Part shown: piece by piece, positions 6,743 through 12,053 of the stretch
Layout: every line of letters starts with the position of its first letter
Numbering within the stretch: position 1 is the first letter of the stretch
NCBI GenBank assembly: GCA_008016945.1
Contig: SSGN01000235.1
Coordinates: 1 to 12,053, forward strand
From: Flavobacteriales bacterium
GTDB lineage: Bacteria; Bacteroidota; Bacteroidia; Flavobacteriales; PHOS-HE28
Reading direction: 5' to 3'
Length of the DNA stretch: 12,053 nucleotides
Program-made: the position numbers and the translations under genes
Notes under the pieces: generated by a model
The model's database searches: none
Told to the model about the DNA's origin: nothing
Seen by the model: only the letters and a program-made list of their open reading frames with translations

Positions 6743-7864
6743 ATGAACAAAGAACTGATCCGCCCGCTCACCGCCCTGCGGTTCTATGCGGCCTTCATCG
6801 TCTTCTCGTTGCACGCGCACATGCTGCCGGGCTTGCAGTGGCTGGGCCATACGCACGCCGAGTTGCAAGGTCGTGTGGGGGTCTCGGTCTTCTTCGTGCT
6901 CAGCGGCTTCATCATGACCTATGTGTACTACGGCGAGGACCAATGGAAGCCCACGCGCGCCAACGCCGGCCGTTTCCTGATCGCCCGTGTGGCGCGGATC
7001 TTCCCGCTACACCTGCTCACCATGCTGCTGTGCATGCCGTTGGGGTTGATGAGCAACACCTCGCGGATCGAGTTGCAGAACCTACCGATCCACATCGCCC
7101 TGTTGCAGGAGTGGAGCCCCGTCGGCTACCCGGGCCCGGGCCCCAACAAGGTATCGTGGACCTTGAGCGTGGAGATGCTCTTCTACGTGATGACCCCCTT
7201 TCTCTTCGCGGGTATGCTGAAGGCCGGCAAGCGCAAGCTCCTGTTCCTGGGTTCGTTGTTCGTTATCCTGGCGGCGCTCACCATCGCGTTCTTCACCTTC
7301 CACAACGATCCCGATGCCTCCATCCATGTGGAACGCGCGCCGTTCCGCCTCACCGACTACATCCTGGGCATCATGGCCTTCCTCTTCTTCCAAGGGGTGA
7401 AGACCTACCATGAATGGTGGAAACGCGCCCTTCTCCCAGCGGGCATCCTGTGGTTCTGCGGCATGATGGCCTGGCAGTACTACTACGACCAGCAAAGCGG
7501 CAACAACCTGTGGATGCTTCCGGGCAGCGTGATGGTGGTGTTGGGCACCGCCTTCCGGCGTGATACGAAGAGCTGGTTCCTGGCCAGTGACCGCATGGTG
7601 TTCCTCGGCGAAGCCAGCTTCACCTTCTACATGATCCACGAGTTCATGCTCCGTTACGGCCGCCAGGTGCTGTTGAAGCTGGACTTCTCCATCCCGGCCT
7701 GGATGTACATCCCCTGGTTCATCGTGGTCTTCGCGGGGATCCAATTCGTGGCCAACCAGGTCCACTTGCGTTTCGAGGCACCCATGAACACCTGGGGTCG
7801 GAAATGGCTCACCAAGATGTTCGGGCTGGAGAAGAAGCCCGTGCCCGTGGCGGCAAAACCATGA
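6743..7864 (+). CDS. Acyltransferase-3 (OafA/YrhL-like) membrane protein
   Basis: The 373-residue protein is a polytopic acyltransferase-3 family member. It starts with the family's first-helix motif (LRFYAAFIVFSLHAH, catalytic-type His24), then VSVFFVLSGFIMTYVY and a basic RFLIARVARIFPLH segment (residues 77-90, with R82 and R85). About ten hydrophobic segments are visible. Family members move acetyl or other acyl groups from cytoplasmic acyl-CoA onto carbohydrates or lipids at the outer face of the inner membrane. No separate SGNH domain is attached. No glycan or O-antigen genes adjoin it, so the acceptor is unknown. Start at 6743 is well supported because the conserved His motif falls at its normal distance from the N-terminus. 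The gap upstream (6658-6742) contains only a weak 6-bp inverted repeat (CCGGTG/CACCGG). Confidence 0.91.
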   Translation: MNKELIRPLTALRFYAAFIVFSLHAHMLPGLQWLGHTHAELQGRVGVSVFFVLSGFIMTYVYYGEDQWKPTRANAGRFLIARVARIFPLHLLTMLLCMPLGLMSNTSRIELQNLPIHIALLQEWSPVGYPGPGPNKVSWTLSVEMLFYVMTPFLFAGMLKAGKRKLLFLGSLFVILAALTIAFFTFHNDPDASIHVERAPFRLTDYILGIMAFLFFQGVKTYHEWWKRALLPAGILWFCGMMAWQYYYDQQSGNNLWMLPGSVMVVLGTAFRRDTKSWFLASDRMVFLGEASFTFYMIHEFMLRYGRQVLLKLDFSIPAWMYIPWFIVVFAGIQFVANQVHLRFEAPMNTWGRKWLTKMFGLEKKPVPVAAKP

Positions 7865-7964
7865 GCATACGGTGATCGGGCATCGCCCCCGTGCGGAAGA
7901 GGTCCGTGCGCCGGTGCGGCGCGGCCACGTATCGCACCATCTTTGATCGGCCGCTGCACATCCG

Positions 7965-7982
7965 CCCATGGCGCACCATGGG
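7965..7982 (+). promoter_or_regulatory. 7-bp hairpin in the leader of the MFS gene
   Basis: CCCATGG (7965-7971) and CCATGGG (7976-7982) form a perfect stem with a CGCA tetraloop, extended by one G-T pair outside. Each arm itself contains the palindrome CCATGG. The hairpin ends 23 bases before the preferred MFS start codon, so in the RNA it could affect translation, and in DNA it could be an operator. Neither is shown. Confidence 0.33.
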
Positions 7983-8005
7983 TCGATGTGGTTGAGGTCT
8001 GCCCC

Positions 8006-9445
8006 ATGTCCGCGAACGAACACCACGGCCTCACCCCCTCCTCGCTACGGGTGCTCCCCTGGCTGGTGGCGGTGGGTTTGTTCATGGAACACCTGGACAT
8101 CAGTATCCTGAACACCGCGGTACCGGTGATCGCGGAGGACATGGGTGCCAGCGCCCTCAGCCTCAAAGCGGTGCTCACCAGCTACACGTTGGCCCTGGCG
8201 ATCTTCATACCCATCAGCGGATGGGTAGCGGATCGGTTCGGCACACGCCGGGTCTTTCGCATGGCGGTGGCACTGTTCACCATAGGATCGCTGCTGTGCG
8301 CGGTATCGGCCAACCTACCGATGCTCATCGCTTCGCGTTTCATACAAGGTGTGGGCGGCAGCATGATGGTTCCCGTGGGACGTATCGCCCTGATCCGCGC
8401 CTATCCACGCTCGCAGATGCTCGCCATGATGAACTACGTGGTGATCCCAGCGCTGGTGGCCCCGCTCGTAGGCCCCTTCATCGGTGGCACGCTGGTACAC
8501 TGGCTCCCCTGGCGCAGCATCTTCCTGGTGAACCTACCGATCGGCGTGGTGGGCTGGTACATGATCCGCCGGCACATGCCCGACTTCCGGGAGGAGGACA
8601 CGCCTCCGCTGGACACCCTGGGCATGTTGCTCTTCGGTGCGGGCATCGCGCTGCTGAGCTATGTGCTGGAGGTGTTCGGGGAACACACCTGGCCACCCAT
8701 CGAGATCGCGCTGATGTTCGGTGCTTCGATGGTCCTGTTGATCGCCTATCGCTTGCACGCCAGGCATGTGAGCACCCCCCTGCTCTACTTGCGCCTGTTC
8801 GCGGTACGCACCTTCCGGATCCCGGTGGTCGGTGGCTTCATCACCCGGCTGGGGGTGGGTGGCATGCCCTTCCTGTTGCCCCTGCTGTACCAAGTGGGCC
8901 TGGGCTACACGCCGTTGGAGGCCGGCCTGCTCACCACCCCGCTGGCCGTGGCCGCCATCGGCATGAAGATCCTGAGCCGCCACCTCCTCGCCCGCTTCGG
9001 ACACCGGCAAGTGCTGCTCTGGAACACCTGGCTGCTCGGTGCGAACATCATGTGCTACACCTTCGTGGATACCCATACCCCGGTGGCCATCATCGTGCTC
9101 CTCAGCTTGTTCCAAGGGTTGTTCTCCTCGCTCCAGTTCACCAGCATGAACTCCTTGGTGTATGCGGACGTGGATGACGACCGGGCCAGTGAGGCCAGCA
9201 GTATCGCCAGCACGGCGCAGCAATTGGCCTTGAGTTTCGGGGTGGCCACGGCATCCTTAGTGGCCGCGTTGTTCTTGCGAGGTGTGGACCAGACGGACCA
9301 TACCGCTTACATCCATGGCCTGCACCTCACCTTCCTGGTCTTGGGCGCCTTCACCATCGTGAGCGGCTTGCTGTTCCGTGGTCTACGGCGTGAGGATGGA
9401 AGTAATGTGAGCCATTTCGTGCTGCGGAAGGAGGCCGTGGAATAA
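8006..9445 (+). CDS. MFS multidrug exporter, DHA2 (EmrB/QacA-like) family
   Basis: The 479-residue protein is a drug:H+ antiporter-type permease with about 14 hydrophobic segments, the number expected for DHA2. The first helix carries MEHLDISILNTAVP (D31), equivalent to the family's LDxTIVNVALP. Motif A reads GWVADRFGTRR (residues 72-82). Motif C, typical of exporters, is PALVAPLVGPFIGG (148-161), followed by WRSIFLVNLPIG. No EmrA-type membrane-fusion gene or regulator gene adjoins it, so substrate and partners are unknown. ATG 8006 gives a short hydrophilic N-terminus before helix 1. The frame stays open to ATG 7943, but that 21-residue extension would run through the hairpin at 7965-7982 and looks non-coding. 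A stem-loop lies 36 bases after the stop. Confidence 0.91.
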   Translation: MSANEHHGLTPSSLRVLPWLVAVGLFMEHLDISILNTAVPVIAEDMGASALSLKAVLTSYTLALAIFIPISGWVADRFGTRRVFRMAVALFTIGSLLCAVSANLPMLIASRFIQGVGGSMMVPVGRIALIRAYPRSQMLAMMNYVVIPALVAPLVGPFIGGTLVHWLPWRSIFLVNLPIGVVGWYMIRRHMPDFREEDTPPLDTLGMLLFGAGIALLSYVLEVFGEHTWPPIEIALMFGASMVLLIAYRLHARHVSTPLLYLRLFAVRTFRIPVVGGFITRLGVGGMPFLLPLLYQVGLGYTPLEAGLLTTPLAVAAIGMKILSRHLLARFGHRQVLLWNTWLLGANIMCYTFVDTHTPVAIIVLLSLFQGLFSSLQFTSMNSLVYADVDDDRASEASSIASTAQQLALSFGVATASLVAALFLRGVDQTDHTAYIHGLHLTFLVLGAFTIVSGLLFRGLRREDGSNVSHFVLRKEAVE

Positions 9446-9480
9446 CACCCATTCGCACTATGGAGGTGGCGACAAAGAAG

Positions 9481-9496
9481 CGATCCGTTCGGATCG
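9481..9496 (+). terminator. Stem-loop downstream of the MFS gene
   Basis: CGATCCG (9481-9487) and CGGATCG (9490-9496) are exact reverse complements with TT at the centre. The structure begins 36 bases after the MFS stop codon. It lacks a following T-run and is succeeded by a purine-rich tract, so it is terminator-like by position and shape only. Confidence 0.38.
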
Positions 9497-9501
9497 GATG
9501 T

Positions 9502-9679
9502 GAGAGGAAGAGTGAGGAGAAAAGAAGCGAGGGAGTGAAAAAGTGAGGCAGCGTGGACGAGACAAACCCCACTTCAACTGGTTACTTCCTCGTCTCGTCT
9601 CTTCTTCCTCACCTCTTCTCCTCTTCTCCTCGTCACCTCTTCTCCTCACTCCTCCTCTCCTCGTCACCTCTTCTCCTCT
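9502..9679. repeat. Polypurine block plus polypyrimidine block forming an imperfect inverted repeat
   Basis: On the plus strand 9502-9548 is almost all purine (4 pyrimidines in 47 bases) and 9585-9679 is almost all pyrimidine (8 purines in 95). The first 23 bases of the purine block (9502-9524) match the reverse complement of 9637-9659 at 21 of 23 positions, so the two blocks could pair into a long hairpin or cruciform. Such mirror-like purine/pyrimidine DNA can also adopt triplex (H-DNA) forms. It sits exactly between two convergent genes. Confidence 0.65.
9625..9678. repeat. Tandem direct repeat, 31-bp period
   Basis: Two exact 23-base copies lie at 9625-9647 and 9656-9678, separated by 8 bases (period 31). 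Both contain CCTCGTCACCTCTTCTCCTC. The 14-base core CACCTCTTCTCCTC also occurs a third time at 9610-9623, where the preceding GT is missing. This suggests growth by slippage or duplication of a short pyrimidine-rich unit. Confidence 0.8.
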
Positions 9680-9856
9680 ATCACCCGGATCCACCCGTGC
9701 ATAGAGCGTTCCTTTCTCACCGACCGGGTAAGAAATAGGCCGATCCCCGCGGTCGACCTCTGGCGTGCAGCCGCGCACGGCTCCATACGTTCAACAGGTT
9801 GGAGCGGCCACGAAGCAAGGAAGCGCGACTTGAGGGTGTGGACGTCGATGGACGCA

Positions 9857-10837
9857 CTATCGGCGCGGAAGGAAGTCCTCTGCCAGCATGCAGCGTACGC
9901 TGCCTCCGCCAACGGCTTCGATGGTGGGGATGTCCACAGGCACCAATTGGCCATGACGTTGCAAGGCCTGCCGCTGCTCGGGCCGTAGCTGGCCGAAGGC
10001 CGTGCCCGAGAGGAGTATGCTGGTCGTCGCATCCACGCCGTGCACCACACTTCGCGAGGCTTTCACGTGTAGCAAATTGCCCACGAAATGCTGCATCTGT
10101 TCGATGGTGATGGGAATCAACTCCCGGCCTGTGGCCGTCAACTCCTCCGCCACCTCTTGTCGTTCCGCGGGGAATGGCATGGCATCGAGACAGACCACGG
10201 CGAACCGCTGGCCGATGCTCATGACCACATTGGTATGATAGACCGGAATACCCCGTGTACCGCTACCATCGGGGATGCGCCCATCCTCCGTGGCCACGAA
10301 GGTGATCGGCGTGTAGGCGAAACGCGCGCACCAATCCAGCACGGCGCGTTCGGAGGTGCGTTGGCTCAAACACGCGAAGGCCTTGCGATGAACGCGATCC
10401 AACACCAGGCTGCCGGTGCCTTCGAGGAAAAGACCTTGGTGCTCCCACGAAGTGAGGTCGATGGTCGCGGTGGTGCGCGCACCTTCCTGTTCCAATAGAC
10501 CGGCCAGGTGCGGATCACGCTCGATCCGTCGGCTGGCGGTGAGCATGGGGTACAGCACCACGGTCCCATCGGCGTGTGTACTGAACCAGTTGTTGGGGAA
10601 TACCGCGTTGGGGGCCGTGGGGTCCACGGGATCGAGCACCGTGGATCGAATGCCCCACGTCCGCAGCGCCTCCAGGAGGCCGTCGAACTCCTCGGCGGCC
10701 TGGCGCTTCACCGACGGATCGTGGACCCGCTGCTGAAATGAATTGCTGACGGCGGTCTCTGGATCGAAACCGAATCCTGTCGGTCGGACGAGGATAACGG
10801 AAGCGGCAATCTGATCCGGCCTCGGGTCGGGGCTCAT
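9857..10837 (-). CDS. ctlX: CtlX-type citrulline hydrolase (amidinotransferase fold)
   Basis: The 326-residue protein belongs to the amidinotransferase/arginine-deiminase superfamily and best fits the CtlX subgroup. Motifs are VFPNNWFSTHADG (residues 79-91), LEGTGSLVLDR (E139), YHTNVVMSIG (H201) and EAVGGGSVRCMLAE with the nucleophilic Cys316. In Francisella, CtlX is described as a citrulline ureidase releasing ornithine, ammonia and CO2. For Bacteroidota homologues the substrate (citrulline, arginine or a substituted arginine) is an inference. ATG 10837 follows the arginase stop by 3 bases, so the two genes are almost certainly one transcript with arginase first. Both would feed ornithine. 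The gene ends facing the repeat-rich spacer and has no obvious terminator with a T-run. Confidence 0.86.
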   Translation of the reverse strand: MSPDPRPDQIAASVILVRPTGFGFDPETAVSNSFQQRVHDPSVKRQAAEEFDGLLEALRTWGIRSTVLDPVDPTAPNAVFPNNWFSTHADGTVVLYPMLTASRRIERDPHLAGLLEQEGARTTATIDLTSWEHQGLFLEGTGSLVLDRVHRKAFACLSQRTSERAVLDWCARFAYTPITFVATEDGRIPDGSGTRGIPVYHTNVVMSIGQRFAVVCLDAMPFPAERQEVAEELTATGRELIPITIEQMQHFVGNLLHVKASRSVVHGVDATTSILLSGTAFGQLRPEQRQALQRHGQLVPVDIPTIEAVGGGSVRCMLAEDFLPRR

Positions 10838-10840
10838 GCC

Positions 10841-11779
10841 TTAACGCGCACGCAGTATGGGGAACAGCGGCTCCAGGATGCTCAACGTGGCCTCGGCCAT
10901 GGCATTGTTGGTATCCAACGAGGGGTTGATCTCCACCACATCAAGGGTCACGGTCTTGGGACTGGCGCACAACAGGCTCAGCAGCATCCGAGCCTCGTCC
11001 AGGTCAAGGCCATCGGGCACGGGTGTGCCGGTACCCACCGAAATGGAAGGGTCCAGGCTGTCCACATCGAAGCTCACGTGGATCCGGGAACAAAGACTCA
11101 GGTGGGCCAAGGTTTCGGCCACGGCGGCCTCGGCCCCTTTAGAACGCACCTCGGACACCTTGATCACTTTGATCCCATGTTCCTTGATGATGGCCTCTTC
11201 TTCGGGCTCGTAATCACGCAGCGCGATGAACACCAGATCGCTCGGAAGCAGCTTCGGCCCGTTCACCCCGATCTTCCGAAGGTGATCCCAGGTATCCATG
11301 GTGTAGACCCGAGGTCTATTCCGCCCCTTCTTCTCGATATGCATGAGCAAGGCCAGGGGCATGCCGTGCACGTTGCCGCTGGGCGTGGTCCACGGGCTGT
11401 GCAGATCGGCATGCGCATCGATCCACACCACCCCCAGGCGCTCGTTCGGAAAGGCCATCTTGGTGCCGCTAACCGAGCCAATGGCGATCGAATGGTCGCC
11501 TCCGACAACGATGGGGAACATATTGTTCCTTAGGTACCTATACACCTCGTACGCCAGGTCGCTCTCGAAGCGGATCAGGCCATCGATATGGTGCGCATTG
11601 GGCGAATCATCATCCTCGTACAGCACATCGTTCTCATCGCGCAGGATGCTTTCCTCGGCGTGACCGAATAGCTCACTCCCGTTCTTCCATGCGGCCACGC
11701 GCAATGCGGCCATGCCCATGCTCGCTCCCCGCTTTCCCGCCCCGATCTCCGAGGCGGCTTCGATCAATCGTAGTTCCAT
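10841..11779 (-). CDS. rocF: Arginase
   Basis: The 312-residue protein is a manganese enzyme of the ureohydrolase family. The binuclear metal ligands are in place: GGDHS (H96), DAHADLHSP (D121, H123, D125) and SFDVDSLDP (D238, D240). SVGTGTPVPDGL and DVVEINPSLD also match arginase rather than agmatinase. It would hydrolyse L-arginine to ornithine and urea in the cytoplasm. I chose ATG 11779 because MELRLIEAASEIGAGKRGAS matches the usual N-terminus. ATG 11800 would add only MPFPDCC and cannot be excluded. It is the first gene of a pair with ctlX. No urease or ornithine aminotransferase gene lies in the window, so the fate of the products is not visible. The upstream region (11780-12006) is divergent and contains two small palindromes. 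Confidence 0.94.
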   Translation of the reverse strand: MELRLIEAASEIGAGKRGASMGMAALRVAAWKNGSELFGHAEESILRDENDVLYEDDDSPNAHHIDGLIRFESDLAYEVYRYLRNNMFPIVVGGDHSIAIGSVSGTKMAFPNERLGVVWIDAHADLHSPWTTPSGNVHGMPLALLMHIEKKGRNRPRVYTMDTWDHLRKIGVNGPKLLPSDLVFIALRDYEPEEEAIIKEHGIKVIKVSEVRSKGAEAAVAETLAHLSLCSRIHVSFDVDSLDPSISVGTGTPVPDGLDLDEARMLLSLLCASPKTVTLDVVEINPSLDTNNAMAEATLSILEPLFPILRAR

Positions 11780-11864
11780 GCAACAATCCGGAAATGGCAT
11801 GACGAAGGTACGCCGAGGCGACCGAGCGCCCCCGCCCCGACTTCAACCGCCTAAGTATCAAGAC

Positions 11865-11879
11865 ATTGCGACACGCAAT
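11865..11879. promoter_or_regulatory. Small inverted repeat in the divergent region
   Basis: ATTGCG (11865-11870) and CGCAAT (11874-11879) are exact reverse complements with ACA between them. It lies about 86 bases upstream of the arginase start in a locally AT-richer patch, where an operator or promoter would be expected. The arms are short and this may be chance. Confidence 0.2.
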
Positions 11880-11966
11880 CAACCATTTCAATTCCATGTT
11901 CAACCCCCTATTCAGCGGCTAAACGATGAGAACAACCTGACCACCACGGAACACAACCGCCACCTG

Positions 11967-11978
11967 CTTCGTACGAAG
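11967..11978. promoter_or_regulatory. Perfect 12-bp palindrome CTTCGTACGAAG
   Basis: The site is fully self-complementary and ends 28 bases before the ATG at 12007. Its form fits a binding site for a dimeric regulator of the downstream plus-strand gene, but no regulator is present in the window and no second copy was found. Confidence 0.28.
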
Positions 11979-12006
11979 GCCACCTTCACCCAAACACTCG
12001 GACCCC

Positions 12007-12053
12007 ATGCCGCGCTTGGCACAAAAACTTACGATCCTGGCCTTGACCAGTGC
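12007..12053 (+). CDS. Start of a probable secreted protein, cut by the window end
   Basis: ATG 12007 opens a frame reading MPRLAQKLTILALTS, a short basic start followed by a hydrophobic run, as in a signal peptide. It is the first ATG or GTG after an in-frame TGA at 11938-11940. Only 15 full codons are visible, so no family can be named. The divergent orientation relative to arginase and the palindrome just upstream fit a real gene start. Confidence 0.38.
   Translation, partial: MPRLAQKLTILALTS

Larger units (their letters stand above)
9446..9856. other. Non-coding spacer between convergent MFS and ctlX genes
   Basis: These 411 bases lie between the 3' ends of two convergent genes. They contain a perfect stem-loop (9481-9496), a purine-rich block followed by a long pyrimidine-rich block with direct repeats (9502-9679), and a plainer stretch (9680-9856) with only a 5-bp stem and CGCA loop (9769-9782). 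Open frames across it translate to low-complexity Ser/Leu- or Arg/Glu-rich strings and are not credible genes. Confidence 0.7.

Noticed and set aside
7938..7945. CATCTTTG as a -7 promoter box for the MFS gene
   Set aside because: It misses the first T of TAnnTTTG and no TTG -33 element is found at the right spacing; too weak to annotate on its own.
9553..9738. Plus-strand 61-codon ORF rich in Ser and Leu
   Set aside because: It is the direct translation of the pyrimidine-rich repeat block; its low-complexity composition and lack of any domain make it an artefact.
9458..9778. Minus-strand 106-codon ORF rich in Arg and Glu
   Set aside because: It is the opposite-strand reading of the same repeat block, with no credible start context or family features.
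9446..9856. tRNA or CRISPR array in the repeat-rich spacer
   Set aside because: No cloverleaf or T-loop motif is present, and the repeats are too few, low-complexity and without unique spacers of regular length.
11803..11810. TACCTTCG on the minus strand as an arginase -7 box
   Set aside because: One mismatch to TAnnTTTG, no -33 element at proper spacing, and too close to the start if translation begins at 11800.

Overview
This 12 kb window is high-GC (roughly 60% or more) chromosomal DNA. It looks like a member of the Bacteroidota, most likely a GC-rich Flavobacteriales-type lineage. The evidence is gene content and style rather than a marker gene: a rhomboid protease with the short C-terminal tail common in that phylum, an MtaB-type methylthiotransferase, a long divergent Lgt with a GRIGC...SGDGDWG signature, an amidinotransferase-fold CtlX, weak or absent Shine-Dalgarno sequences, and a TAnnTTTG-type -7 box ahead of mtaB. 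No rRNA, tRNA, CRISPR array, insertion sequence or phage gene was seen.

Layout. Positions 1-1693 (+): the 3' part of a rhomboid protease, a strong stem-loop, then a membrane-anchored endonuclease/exonuclease/phosphatase-family protein. Positions 1705-2625 (-): a secreted TraB/GumN-family protein that converges on the previous gene. Positions 2626-3213: a gene-poor spacer with one possible 35-residue membrane protein on the minus strand (2895-3002). Positions 3214-6657 (+): mtaB (tRNA ms2t6A37 formation), lgt (lipoprotein lipidation) and an inositol-monophosphatase-family phosphatase, closely spaced and probably co-transcribed. Positions 6743-9445 (+): an acyltransferase-3 membrane protein and a DHA2-type MFS exporter with a hairpin just ahead of its start. 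Positions 9446-9856: a non-coding spacer with a stem-loop and a striking polypurine/polypyrimidine block with direct repeats. Positions 9857-11779 (-): arginase followed 61 bases upstream-to-downstream-tight (3-base gap) by ctlX, a probable two-gene operon that produces ornithine from arginine and perhaps citrulline. Positions 11780-12053: a divergent intergenic region with two small palindromes and the first codons of a probable secreted protein on the plus strand.

Most of the window is ordinary housekeeping and metabolism, and I do not see a convincing new multi-gene system. The points most worth a second look are the repeat block at 9502-9679, the arginase-ctlX pair, the small membrane ORF, and several hairpins or palindromes that affect start-site choice or may be regulatory. 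Function calls come from motif recognition by eye. No database search was run.
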